Shown here: positions 49,298 to 57,404 of the stretch, piece by piece
Numbering within the stretch: position 1 is the stretch's first letter
Layout: the number at the start of each line of letters is the position of its first letter
From: Burkholderiaceae bacterium
GTDB lineage: Bacteria > Pseudomonadota > Gammaproteobacteria > Burkholderiales > Burkholderiaceae_C
Assembly: GCA_024235915.1 (NCBI GenBank)
Contig: JACKLO010000019.1
Coordinates: 77,970 to 141,969 of the forward strand
Reading direction: 5' to 3'
Length of the DNA: 64,000 bases
Notes under the pieces: model-generated
The model's input: the letters and a program-made list of their open reading frames with translations, nothing else
Told to the model about the DNA's origin: nothing
Databases searched by the model: none
Position numbers and translations under genes: made by a program

Positions 49298-49772
49298 CGG
49301 CGGCCTCGCTGGTTCCCGGGGCGGCGGGGTCGAGCCGGGCCAGCGCGTCGTCGAGCAGGGCATGCAGCGCCGCCGTGCGTTCCAGGCCGAGCGTGGTCTG
49401 CAGGCCTTCCTGCGCGGCGCGCCAGCGGCGCTGGGCCTCGGCCCGCTTCTCGCGGCCGGCGGGGGTGAGTTCCACGCGCCGTGAACGGCCGTCGGCCCCC
49501 GGCTGCATCACGACCCAGCCTGCGGCCAGCAGAGGCTTGAGGTTGCGCGTCAACGTCGACGCGTCCATGGTCATCGCCCGCGCCAGTTCGCCCGGGGCGA
49601 TGGGCCCCAGTGCCAGCACGTGCGACAGCAGCGAGTACTGGGTGGTCTTGAGGCCGGCGGCGGCCAGTTCGGCGTCGTAGCGGCTGGCCACGCAGCGCGT
49701 GAGCTGACGCAGCTTGAAGCTGGTGCAGCCGCGGGGTGTGGTGGACGCTGGGGTGGCGGCGGTGCGAGGCAT
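49287..49772 (-). CDS. MarR-family transcriptional regulator
   Basis: A 161-residue regulator with the MarR winged helix: AGLKTTQYSLLSHVLALGPIAPGELARAMTMDASTLTRNLKPLLAAGWV and wing GADGRSRRVELTPAGREK. It has two Cys near the N-terminus (Cys16, Cys27), which in some MarR proteins sense oxidants. ATG at 49772 is preferred because the longer form to 49808 would pass through the palindromes. It probably represses itself, the co-translated MATE pump and the divergent thioesterase gene. Confidence 0.88.
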   Translation of the reverse strand: MPRTAATPASTTPRGCTSFKLRQLTRCVASRYDAELAAAGLKTTQYSLLSHVLALGPIAPGELARAMTMDASTLTRNLKPLLAAGWVVMQPGADGRSRRVELTPAGREKRAEAQRRWRAAQEGLQTTLGLERTAALHALLDDALARLDPAAPGTSEAADAR

Positions 49773-49780
49773 GGTGTTTG

Positions 49781-49808
49781 ATTGTATATACAATGGTTGC
49801 ATCTGCAA
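49781..49808. promoter_or_regulatory. Two palindromes forming a MarR-type operator
   Basis: ATTGTATATACAAT (49781-49794, perfect 14-bp palindrome) and TTGCA-TC-TGCAA (49797-49808) lie in the 54-bp gap between the divergent MarR and PaaI genes. The AT-rich palindrome stands out sharply from the GC-rich background and fits MarR operators that cover both promoters. Confidence 0.65.
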
Positions 49809-49826
49809 TCAATCAAGGTCGCCGTG

Positions 49827-50369
49827 ATGTCCGACGCCACCCTGCTCCAGTGGAACCACGAATTTGAAGCAGTGCGCCAGCGCATGCGTGCCGCGCAGGC
49901 TGAACCGGGGTTCATCACGCCGGCGCAGGCGGCCGGCCGCACGGGGCTGGAGGTGCTGCAGGCCATGCTGGCGGGCGAGCTGCCCTATGCGCACATCGCG
50001 GAGACCCTGGATTTCGGCCTGGTGTCCGTGGCACCCGGAGAGGCCGTGTTCCAGGGCATGCCACAGCGCAAACACCTCAACCCGATGGGCGGCGTGCACG
50101 GCGGCTGGTACGCCACGCTGCTGGATTCGGCGCTGGGCTGCGCGGTGCACACCCTGATGCCCGCCGGGCGGGGCTACACCACCGCGGAACTGAGCGTGAA
50201 CATCGTGCGTGGCGCCTCACCCGCGCAGGGCCCGCTGCGCGCGATGGCCAAGGTGCTGCACTGCGGCCGGCAGCTGGCCACTGCCGAAGGCCGCATCGTC
50301 GGCCCGGATGGCAAGTTGTACGCCCACGGCACGACCACCTGCCTGGTGTTCGAGATGCCGGCGCGCTGA
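49827..50369 (+). CDS. PaaI-type hotdog-fold thioesterase
   Basis: A 180-residue single hotdog protein with the family core HLNPMGGVHGGWYATLLDSALGCAVHTLM, in which the conserved Asp and Gly of PaaI-like thioesterases appear, then TAELSVNIVRGA and YAHGTTTCLVFEMP. It would hydrolyse aromatic or medium-chain acyl-CoA thioesters. About 40 N-terminal residues precede the fold. ATG at 49827 has AAGG 9 bp upstream. It is divergent from the MarR/MATE unit and convergent with cobA. Confidence 0.85.
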   Translation: MSDATLLQWNHEFEAVRQRMRAAQAEPGFITPAQAAGRTGLEVLQAMLAGELPYAHIAETLDFGLVSVAPGEAVFQGMPQRKHLNPMGGVHGGWYATLLDSALGCAVHTLMPAGRGYTTAELSVNIVRGASPAQGPLRAMAKVLHCGRQLATAEGRIVGPDGKLYAHGTTTCLVFEMPAR

Positions 50370-50409
50370 CCGCGCGGTGTGCAGGTGGCCCGAGTGCCGG
50401 CGCCGGCGA

Positions 50410-51264
50410 TCAGCGGCCGGCGGTCTGGGCCATGTCGCCGGTTTCGGTCTGTGCTGCCTGCTCGCCAAACCAGGCCAGCGTCCCGTGCAGGCGCACGACC
50501 TCGCCCACGATGGTCAGGCACGGTGACTTCAACCCAGCGGCCACCACACGCTGCGGCAGGTCGGCCAAGGTACCGGTGACCACGCGCTGCCCGGGCAATG
50601 TGCCCTGCTCCACCACGCCGGCCGGGTGCGAGGCCGGCAGGCCGTGCGCGATCAGCTGCGCGCAGATCTCCGGCAGGCCGGCCAGGCCCATGTAGATCAC
50701 GGTGGTCTGCTTCGGCCGCGCCAGCGCCGGCCAGTCGAGGTTGCAGCTGCCGTCCTTCAGGTGGCCGGTGACGATGAGGCAGCCCTGGGCGAAGTCGCGG
50801 TGCGTCAGCGGAATGCCGGCGTGCGCCGACACGCCGCAGGCGGCGGTGATGCCGGGCACCACTTCGAACGGCACGCCGGCCTCGGCCAGCGCCTGCAGCT
50901 CCTCGCCACCACGGCCAAAGACGAAGGGGTCACCACCCTTCAGGCGCACCACCCGCTTGCCCTGGCGCGCCAGTGCCACCAGCAGGCTGTTGATCTGGTC
51001 CTGCGACAGGCTGTGGTTGGCGCGTTGCTTGCCGACGTAGCGACGTTCCACGTGCGGCGGCACCAAGTCCATCACGCCGGCGCCCACCAGGGCGTCGTAG
51101 ACGACGACGTTGCAGGTCGCGAGCAGGCGCGCCGCCTTCAGCGTCAGCAGGTCCGGGTTGCCCGGGCCGGCGCCGACCAGGGCGACCCGGCCGGCGGCAG
51201 CCCGCGGTGTGGTCGGGAATTGCACGCCGGTCAGCAGGGCATCGAAGTCGGTCATGCGGTTCAT
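50410..51264 (-). CDS. cobA: Uroporphyrinogen-III C-methyltransferase (siroheme branch)
   Basis: A 284-residue SUMT with the family motifs VALVGAGPGNPDLLTLKAARLL, VVYDALVG, RLKGGDPFVFGRGGEE, VPGITAACGVSAHAGIPLTHR and TVIYMGLAGL. It adds two methyl groups to uroporphyrinogen III to give precorrin-2, the siroheme precursor. No dehydrogenase/chelatase domain is fused, so the later steps are done elsewhere. Being the last gene of the dsr operon, 10 bp after dsrR, it supplies siroheme for DsrAB. Starts at 51264 and 51255 are both possible. Confidence 0.93.
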   Translation of the reverse strand: MNRMTDFDALLTGVQFPTTPRAAAGRVALVGAGPGNPDLLTLKAARLLATCNVVVYDALVGAGVMDLVPPHVERRYVGKQRANHSLSQDQINSLLVALARQGKRVVRLKGGDPFVFGRGGEELQALAEAGVPFEVVPGITAACGVSAHAGIPLTHRDFAQGCLIVTGHLKDGSCNLDWPALARPKQTTVIYMGLAGLPEICAQLIAHGLPASHPAGVVEQGTLPGQRVVTGTLADLPQRVVAAGLKSPCLTIVGEVVRLHGTLAWFGEQAAQTETGDMAQTAGR

Positions 51265-51274
51265 CGTGTGCTCC

Positions 51275-51628
51275 TCAGCCGCCGCAGCGGTTGCAGCCGC
51301 CGCTGCCGCAGCCTCCGGTCGGGGCCGAATTTTTGGGCTCGTCCTCGGGCGTCTGCGCCACGCAGACGAAGTCCAGCCGCCCGGGGGCGACCTCCACGTA
51401 GTCCAGCATCGCGTCGTCCAGAAGTGCCTGGGAAGGTTGGGCGATCAGCAGCGGCACGCCCTCGATCTCCAGCGGCATGTCGCCCTCGCGGGGTTCATCG
51501 AAGCCCATGCCGAAGGCGAGGGACCCGTCCTGTTCGAGGCGCGCGGCCACGCGCAGCGACAAGCCATCCGCGGCGCTGCGCGGCATGGCGGCGCGGATCT
51601 CGGCGGCGGCGGCAGAAGTCAGGGTGAA
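51275..51628 (-). CDS. dsrR: DsrR, IscA-like protein of the dsr operon
   Basis: A 117-residue A-type carrier-like protein (FTLTSAAAAEIRAAM, LSLRVAARLEQDGSLAFGMGFDEPREGDM, LLDDAMLDYVEVAPGRLDFVCV). DsrR proteins resemble IscA but do not hold a cluster with the canonical Cys set and affect dsr expression after transcription in Allochromatium. This one has an extended tail GGCGSGGCNRCGG with three cysteines not expected for the family, which could bind metal. It lies 17 bp after dsrN and 10 bp before cobA. Confidence 0.82.
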   Translation of the reverse strand, partial: FTLTSAAAAEIRAAMPRSAADGLSLRVAARLEQDGSLAFGMGFDEPREGDMPLEIEGVPLLIAQPSQALLDDAMLDYVEVAPGRLDFVCVAQTPEDEPKNSAPTGGCGSGGCNRCGG

Positions 51629-51645
51629 CATGGGGTCGTCTCCGG

Positions 51646-53058
51646 TCAGGCGGCGTGCGCCAGCTGGGTGGCGCGGCACAGGCGCACGTGGGCCACAAAG
51701 CGTGGTGCCCAGGCGTCGCGCGTGGTGCTGCGGCGGTGCGCGTACGACGCCAGCAGGTTGTGGACCAGCAAGCCGTCGTGCCGGCCGTCGATGCCGTGAC
51801 CCCGTTCGACCGTGTAGGCAAAGCGCACACCAGGGTCGATGGCCTCCAGCCGCGAGTGGTGGAATTCGTGTGCCCGCAGCGGCGCGGCGATCTCGCCGCC
51901 GGGCCAGGGCATGCCGGCCGTCTCGCGCAGCCGCATGTAGCCGCGGCCCACCGGGCGCGGCTGCATCACGGCATCGCCCGGGATCGCACCGACCATGGGC
52001 ACGCGCCGGCCCTGCCAGCTGAGGCTGCGCGACAGCCACATCAGGCCGCCGCATTCGGCATAGGTGGGCAGGCCGGCCTCGACAGCGCGCTTCACGTCAG
52101 CGCGCAGCGCGACGTTGGCGGCGAGCGCGTCCATGCAGGCCTCGGGAAAGCCACCGCCGACGAACAGGCCGTCACAGGCCGGAAGCTGCACATCGTGCAG
52201 GGCGTCGAAGAAGACCAGTTCGGCGCCGCTGGCCTGCAGCGCCTGCAGGTCGTCGGGGTAGTAGAAGCCGAAGGCGCGGTCGCGCGCGATGGCGATGCGC
52301 ACGCGCTCGCCAGCGGGTGAGCCGGTGCATGCCGGCATGCGGGCCACCGTCGTGGCCCGCGCCGCCGGCGCGGCGCTGCGCGCCAGGGCCAGCACGGCGT
52401 TCAGGTCCACCGCGGCCGCGATGGCTTGCGCGATGGCGCCGATGCGCTCGTCGGCGTCGTCCAACTCGGCCGCGGGCATCAGACCCAGGTGGCGCTCGGT
52501 CAACGCCAGCAACGGCTGCTCGTGGATGGCGCCCAGTACCGGCACTTCGGGGCAGTAGTGAGCCAGCACCTCGCGCAGCCGGGCCTCGTGGCGCGCACCG
52601 CCCACGCGGTTGAGGATCAGGCCACCAATGCGCAGGGCAGGGTCGAAGGCGAGGTGCCCGCGCACCAGCGGCGCGATGCCACGTGTCGTGCCGCGCACGT
52701 CCACCACCAGCAGCACGGGCGCAGCCAGCCGCTTCGCGACCGCCGCATTGCAGTCGCCGCCGTCCACCGCCATGCCGTCGAACAGGCCGTGGTTGCCTTC
52801 CACCATCGCGAGGTCCGCGGCAGCGGACTCGCGCGCGAACAGTGCGTCGATCTCCGCGCCGTCCATCAGGTGCGGGTCGAGGTTGAAGCAGGGTGAACCA
52901 CTGGCGCGGCCCAGCCACATCGGGTCGATGTAGTCGGGACCCTTCTTGAAGGCCTGCACCGCGATGCCACGCGCGCGCAGCGCCGAGGCCAGCCCGAGCG
53001 AGACCGTGGTCTTGCCCGAGGACTTGTGCGCGGCGGCGATGAACAGGCGCGCCGTCAT
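51646..53058 (-). CDS. dsrN: DsrN, siroheme amidase (cobyrinate a,c-diamide synthase-like)
   Basis: A 470-residue CbiA/CobB homologue: N-terminal P-loop domain (FIAAAHKSSGKTTVSLGLASAL, FKKGPDYIDP) and C-terminal glutamine amidotransferase-like domain with the catalytic Cys segment PTYAECGGLMWLSR and a His near HEFHHS. In dsr operons it amidates siroheme for DsrAB. The ATG is one base after the stop of a repeat-derived 25-codon frame that joins it to dsrP (TGA-C-ATG). Confidence 0.92.
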   Translation of the reverse strand: MTARLFIAAAHKSSGKTTVSLGLASALRARGIAVQAFKKGPDYIDPMWLGRASGSPCFNLDPHLMDGAEIDALFARESAAADLAMVEGNHGLFDGMAVDGGDCNAAVAKRLAAPVLLVVDVRGTTRGIAPLVRGHLAFDPALRIGGLILNRVGGARHEARLREVLAHYCPEVPVLGAIHEQPLLALTERHLGLMPAAELDDADERIGAIAQAIAAAVDLNAVLALARSAAPAARATTVARMPACTGSPAGERVRIAIARDRAFGFYYPDDLQALQASGAELVFFDALHDVQLPACDGLFVGGGFPEACMDALAANVALRADVKRAVEAGLPTYAECGGLMWLSRSLSWQGRRVPMVGAIPGDAVMQPRPVGRGYMRLRETAGMPWPGGEIAAPLRAHEFHHSRLEAIDPGVRFAYTVERGHGIDGRHDGLLVHNLLASYAHRRSTTRDAWAPRFVAHVRLCRATQLAHAA

Positions 53059-53059
53059 G

Positions 53060-53137
53060 TCAGGCCTCCTGCAGGGCCGCCCTAAGGGAGGCCTGCGCCC
53101 CTTGGGGGCCGCGAACGAAGTGAGCTGGGAGTTTCAT
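53060..53137 (-). repeat. Operon-linker repeat, copy 3, between dsrP and dsrN, with 25-codon open frame
   Basis: The ATG at 53137 overlaps the dsrP stop (ATGA), the frame runs 25 codons (peptide start MKLPAHFVRGPQGAQ) and its TGA is one base before the dsrN ATG. The DNA carries the core CCAGCTCACTTCGTTCGCG and a stem CCCCTT/GGGGGC region. This is the same arrangement as in the dsrE-dsrF gap and in the ABC exporter unit. Confidence 0.75.
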
Positions 53138-54327
53138 GCCTTGAGGTTGTCGTCGCGCGGCATCACGTCGAGCACGCGGATGCCGATCGCCGTCAGCACG
53201 AAGGCCGCGCCCAGGCCACCGAGGCCGAGCAGCCATTCCGGCAGCTTCGGCACGTAGTGCGCCACATGGCCATCGCCAAAGGAACTGCTGGCGGCCCAGC
53301 CCGGAAAGATCTCCAGCGGAAAGGCCTGGCCGCCGATGATGAAGACGTAGAGGAACGCGAAGGCGCCCAGCACCACCAGCGCCGCAGCCACCAGCGTCCA
53401 GCGCGGATTGGCGAAGCGGGCGCTGAAGAGCATCACCATCGGCAACACCGAGCCAACGCCGACATAACCCACCCACAGCAGCCCGGCGAACAGGTCGCCG
53501 CCGTTCTGCCCCAGCAGGATGAAGGCCTCGAAAGCCTGCTGGCGCGCGAAGTACAGGTTGGTCCCGTGGTACACGGTCACCAGGTACAGCGCCGCGGCGA
53601 CGAAGACGCCGAGCAGCCGGTTCAGCCGCCGTTGCACGTCGCCCGGCATGGCCTGGCCGTTCCAGCGCATCATGGCCGCCTGCACCAGCAGGAACACCGC
53701 CAGCCCCCAGCCGAAGGACAGCACGATGAACATCGGCGCCAGCAGCGCCGACTGGTAGGCCTGCCGCGCCACCAGGAAGCCGAAGATGGAGCCGGTGCCG
53801 GTGGTCAGCAGGAAGCGCCACACCAGCGCCGCCAGGCCCGCGGGCTTGCTGTACGGATTCATGTGCCGCTCGGCCATCGTCCACAGGTAGACGGCGACGA
53901 TGCCGACCATGCCCGAGTACAGGAACACGTTCCAGGCGAAGACCGACGTGAAGTTGTAGTGCGTGGCGGCGACGATCACGCGGTCGGGGCGGCCCAGATC
54001 GAGCATCAGCACCATCAGGCCACCGGCGAGCATCGCGATGCAAAGCAGGCCCGACAGCGGCGCGCGCACCTTGTACGCCGGCTGGCCGAAGACCGAACCG
54101 ACCGACGCGACGTTGAGCACGCCGGAGGCGGCCACGATCATGAAGATCGCGAACACGTGCGGCAGGCCCCAGACGATCTGGTTGTCCATGCCGGTGGCCA
54201 CGTGGCCGGCGGTCTCCATGTGGTGGGCGGCGAGCAGGCCGATGCCGGCGACGGCGGCGCCGAGCGCCAGCAGCAGCCAGAAGAAGCGCGTCTGGAGCTG
54301 CTCGATCGGGCGCGTGGCGGCGTTCAT
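53134..54327 (-). CDS. dsrP: DsrP, NrfD-like integral membrane subunit
   Basis: A 397-residue protein with about ten transmembrane helices of the NrfD/PsrC family (FFWLLLALGAAVAGIGLLAAHHM, WGLPHVFAIFMIVAASGVLNVASVGSVFG, LDLGRPDRVIVAATHYNFTSVFAWNVFLY). DsrP is the quinone-interacting membrane subunit of the DsrMKJOP complex. Its ATG is one base after the dsrO stop. The stop codon overlaps the linker repeat frame. Confidence 0.94.
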   Translation of the reverse strand: MNAATRPIEQLQTRFFWLLLALGAAVAGIGLLAAHHMETAGHVATGMDNQIVWGLPHVFAIFMIVAASGVLNVASVGSVFGQPAYKVRAPLSGLLCIAMLAGGLMVLMLDLGRPDRVIVAATHYNFTSVFAWNVFLYSGMVGIVAVYLWTMAERHMNPYSKPAGLAALVWRFLLTTGTGSIFGFLVARQAYQSALLAPMFIVLSFGWGLAVFLLVQAAMMRWNGQAMPGDVQRRLNRLLGVFVAAALYLVTVYHGTNLYFARQQAFEAFILLGQNGGDLFAGLLWVGYVGVGSVLPMVMLFSARFANPRWTLVAAALVVLGAFAFLYVFIIGGQAFPLEIFPGWAASSSFGDGHVAHYVPKLPEWLLGLGGLGAAFVLTAIGIRVLDVMPRDDNLKA

Positions 54328-54328
54328 C

Positions 54329-55057
54329 TCAAAGCCCCTCGTAGCGGACGCCCGGGTCCAGGCGCAGATCCGCACGCAGCTGCGTGCTGCGGATCTCGCG
54401 CACGCGCTTCGCGATCGCGCTCTCCGGATCGTTCAGGTCGCCGAACAGGATCGCATCGTGGCCCGCTTTGGTGCAGGCCTCGGCGCAGGCCGTGACGCGC
54501 TCGCCGCGGTCGATGCGGTGCACGCACAGCGTGCAGCTCTCGACGCAGCCCTTGCCGCGCGGCACGTCGGGCTGCTGGTCGGTCAGCGGTTCGTGCACGA
54601 AGCTGCGCGCCTTGTAGGGGCAGGCCATCATGCAGTAGCGGCAGCCGATGCAGCTGTGGCGGTCCACCAGCACGATGCCGTCGGCGCGCTTGAACGAGGC
54701 ACCGGTGGGGCAGACGTCCACGCAGGGCGGCTCGGCGCAGTGCTGGCACATCACCGGCACCGATGCGGTACGGCCGGTCTTGATCTCCTTGATCTCGACC
54801 TTTCGGATCCACTGCGGCGTGGTGGCGCGGTTGTCTGTCTGCAGGCCGTTCTCGGTGTTGCAGGCGGTGACGCAGTCGTTGCAGCCGGGGGCGCACTTGG
54901 TGGTGTCGATCAGCAGGCCCCAACGCACCTTGGCGTCGGCGCCCTGGCTGGGCGCAGCGTTCCCGACCTCGATCAGGTGGATGCCCGGCGCCAGCAACGC
55001 GCCGCCGAAGGCGGCCACGCTGCCGAGGAAGGCACGTCGCTTCGTGTCGGGATTCAT
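54329..55057 (-). CDS. dsrO: DsrO, periplasmic iron-sulfur subunit
   Basis: A 242-residue protein with a Tat leader (TKRRAFLGSVAAFGGALLAPG, Arg7-Arg8) and several four-Cys clusters (CAPGCNDCVTAC, CQHCAEPPCVDVCP, CIGCRYCMMACP, CTLCVHRIDRG...CAEAC), giving a four-cluster ferredoxin like other DmsB/NrfC-type subunits. It moves electrons in the periplasm between DsrJ and DsrP. Its ATG overlaps the dsrJ stop (ATGA). The length is typical of the family. Confidence 0.95.
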   Translation of the reverse strand: MNPDTKRRAFLGSVAAFGGALLAPGIHLIEVGNAAPSQGADAKVRWGLLIDTTKCAPGCNDCVTACNTENGLQTDNRATTPQWIRKVEIKEIKTGRTASVPVMCQHCAEPPCVDVCPTGASFKRADGIVLVDRHSCIGCRYCMMACPYKARSFVHEPLTDQQPDVPRGKGCVESCTLCVHRIDRGERVTACAEACTKAGHDAILFGDLNDPESAIAKRVREIRSTQLRADLRLDPGVRYEGL

Positions 55058-55431
55058 GGCGTGCCTTTCGCCACGGACCTCGCCACGGCGCTTCCGGGCT
55101 TGCCGGTGTGGCACTCGAAGCAGTCGATCTTCACCGCGGCGTACTGGTGGCAGGACTGGCAGAAGTCACCCGCCTGCGCCGACACGCTGCCGGTGGCCGT
55201 GGTGGCATGACAGCCCACACAGTCCTTCAGGCTGTGCTTCGCGCCGCGGATGCCGCCGTGCACGGTGACGTCGCGCTGGTGCTTCAGGTATTCCATGTGG
55301 TGGCGGCGCATGTCGGCCGGGTCCTCCACGCACTGCGTGCCGGGCTTCGCCTTGGGCACCGCTGGCAAGGGTGGTGCCGCCACAGCGGCCAGCGCCGTGG
55401 TGGTCAGCAGGGCCAGCACCCAGCGCCGCAT
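55054..55431 (-). CDS. dsrJ: DsrJ, periplasmic triheme cytochrome c
   Basis: A 125-residue secreted protein (signal ending near AVAAP) with exactly three heme sites: CVGCH (71-75), CQSCH (91-95) and CFECH (104-108). Cys34, in the segment GTQCVEDP before the first heme, is the best candidate for the unusual cysteine heme ligand known in DsrJ of Allochromatium. DsrJ belongs to DsrMKJOP and may oxidise a periplasmic sulfur species. It starts 4 bp after the dsrL stop. Confidence 0.95.
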   Translation of the reverse strand: MRRWVLALLTTTALAAVAAPPLPAVPKAKPGTQCVEDPADMRRHHMEYLKHQRDVTVHGGIRGAKHSLKDCVGCHATTATGSVSAQAGDFCQSCHQYAAVKIDCFECHTGKPGSAVARSVAKGTP

Positions 55432-55435
55432 GCCC

Positions 55436-57397
55436 TTATTCCCCCAGACCCATCTGGATGTAGCCGGTGGGGCAGACGTCGTGGCAGATGTGGCAGCCGA
55501 TGCACTTGTTGTAGTCGGTGTCCACGTAGCGCCCGGTGGTCGACTGCGACTTCTTGACCTTGAACACCGCCGTCTGCGGGCAGTAGACGACGCAGTTGTC
55601 GCACTCGAAGCAAAGGCCGCAACTCATGCAGCGCTTGGCCTCGGCCTGGGCCTGGGCCTCCAGCAGCGGCAGCATGCGCTCCTCGAAGTTCGACAGCGCC
55701 TCGTCGGCGTTGAGCGAGACGATCTTGCGCTTGTTGCGGTCCGTGTAGTTGAAGTGGCCAAGGAACAGGTCCTTGTGCGGGATGACGTAGCGGTCAGACC
55801 GGTTGTCGAAGTTGTGCACCGCGCCGGTGGACTTGTCCGTGCCCCGCACCGGCTCTTCGATGGTGCCGACGGGCAGGCCCTTCTCGACCAGCTTGCGCAT
55901 CAGGTCGAAGCTGTGGACATCGATCTTGGGCCGCTTGTCCAGCGCCTCGCCCTGCAGGAAGCGGTCGATCCCTTCGGCTGCGATCGCGCCGTGGCCGATG
56001 GCCGTGGTCAGCAGGTGCGGGCGGATCACGTCACCACCGCAGAACATGCCGGTCTGGCCGGCCACCTGGTAGTTCTTGTCGGCGTTGATGGCGCCCTTGC
56101 CGTTGTTCAGCGCCTCCAGGCCCGTGAAGTCCACCGCTTGGCCGATGGCCGAGACGATGAGGTCGGCCTCGATGACCTCCTCGGTGCCCTCGACCGGCTT
56201 GATCTCCAGCCGGCCGCCGACCAGCTTGGCCTCGCACCGGGCCACCTTCAGGCCGGTGGCGCGGCCGTCGGCGCCGCGCACCACAGCCAGCGGCACCATG
56301 CTGCCGCGGATGGCGATGCCTTCGCCCAGCGCGTGCTCCACCTCGTGCTTGCTGGCCTGCATCTTCTCGATGGCAAAGACCGAGGTCAGCGTCACCTCCG
56401 CGCCCTGGCGGCGCGACAGCATCGCCGCGTCGTGCGCGGCGTAGCCGGTGTCGCCGGCGATCGCCAGCTCGGGCCGGTCGGCCTCGTGGGTCTGGTCGAT
56501 GTGGCCCAGGCGGCGTGCCACCGTGGCCACGTCGATCGAGGTGTCGCCACCGCCGACCACCACCACGCGCTGGCCCACGTGCTGCAGGCGTCCGTCGTTG
56601 AAGGCCTTCAGGAAGGCGGTGGCGGTGACGACGTTCGGCGCGTCGGCGCCCTCCACCGGCAGCGGGCGGCCGCTCTGCGCGCCCATGCCCAGGAAGACGG
56701 CGTCGAACTGCTGCTGGATCTCTTCCAGCGTGATGTCCGTGCCGATGCGCGTGTTCATGCGCGCCTGCACGCCCAGGTCCAGGATGCGCTGGATCTCGGC
56801 GTCCAGCACGTCACGCGGCGTGCGGAAGCCGGGGATGCCGTAGCGCATCATGCCGCCGAGCTCGGCGCGCTCGTCGAAGATCGTCACCGCGTGGCCCTTG
56901 AGCGCCAGCTGGTACGCTGTCGACAGCCCGGCCGGCCCGCCGCCAATCACGGCCACTGTCTTGCCCGTCTTGTGCGCCGGCGTGACGAACTTCAGGCCGT
57001 GCTCGATGGCCCACTCGCCCAGGAAGTGCTCCACCGAGTTGATGCCGACGAAGTCCTCGACCTGGTTGCGGTTGCAGCCCGATTCACACGGTGCCGGGCA
57101 CACGCGGCCCATCACCGACGGCAGCGGGTTGGCCTCCGTCAGGCGGCGCCAGGCGTATTCCTGCCAGGGCACGTCCTTCGGCGGCTTTTCGACACCGCGC
57201 ACGATGTTCAGGTAGCTGCGGATGTCCTCACCCGACGGGCACGAGCCCTGGCAGGGCGGCGTACTCTGGATGTAGGTGGGGCACTTGTGCGAATGGTCGG
57301 CGTCGAAGATCTCGTCCTGCCACCGGCGCACCTTGGTGTCGCCGTCCTTGTAGCGGCGGAAGGTCAGCGGCTTGACGTCGGAACTCGGGACGGACAT
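55436..57397 (-). CDS. dsrL: DsrL, FAD/iron-sulfur NAD(P)-acceptor oxidoreductase
   Basis: A 653-residue GltD-like flavoprotein with an N-terminal Fe-S segment (CPTYIQSTPPCQGSCPSGED), FAD GxGxxG (VAVIGGGPAGLSTAYQLALKGH), a nucleotide-binding Rossmann site (VVVVGGGDTSIDVATVARRLG) and a C-terminal ferredoxin part (CMSCGLCFECDNCVVYCP, CIGCHICHDVCP). This size fits the DsrL-1 group of sulfur oxidisers, where the protein takes electrons from DsrAB and reduces NAD(P). It starts 7 bp after sqr, so sqr and dsrL are on one transcript. Confidence 0.95.
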   Translation of the reverse strand: MSVPSSDVKPLTFRRYKDGDTKVRRWQDEIFDADHSHKCPTYIQSTPPCQGSCPSGEDIRSYLNIVRGVEKPPKDVPWQEYAWRRLTEANPLPSVMGRVCPAPCESGCNRNQVEDFVGINSVEHFLGEWAIEHGLKFVTPAHKTGKTVAVIGGGPAGLSTAYQLALKGHAVTIFDERAELGGMMRYGIPGFRTPRDVLDAEIQRILDLGVQARMNTRIGTDITLEEIQQQFDAVFLGMGAQSGRPLPVEGADAPNVVTATAFLKAFNDGRLQHVGQRVVVVGGGDTSIDVATVARRLGHIDQTHEADRPELAIAGDTGYAAHDAAMLSRRQGAEVTLTSVFAIEKMQASKHEVEHALGEGIAIRGSMVPLAVVRGADGRATGLKVARCEAKLVGGRLEIKPVEGTEEVIEADLIVSAIGQAVDFTGLEALNNGKGAINADKNYQVAGQTGMFCGGDVIRPHLLTTAIGHGAIAAEGIDRFLQGEALDKRPKIDVHSFDLMRKLVEKGLPVGTIEEPVRGTDKSTGAVHNFDNRSDRYVIPHKDLFLGHFNYTDRNKRKIVSLNADEALSNFEERMLPLLEAQAQAEAKRCMSCGLCFECDNCVVYCPQTAVFKVKKSQSTTGRYVDTDYNKCIGCHICHDVCPTGYIQMGLGE

Positions 57398-57404
57398 GGC
57401 AGCC

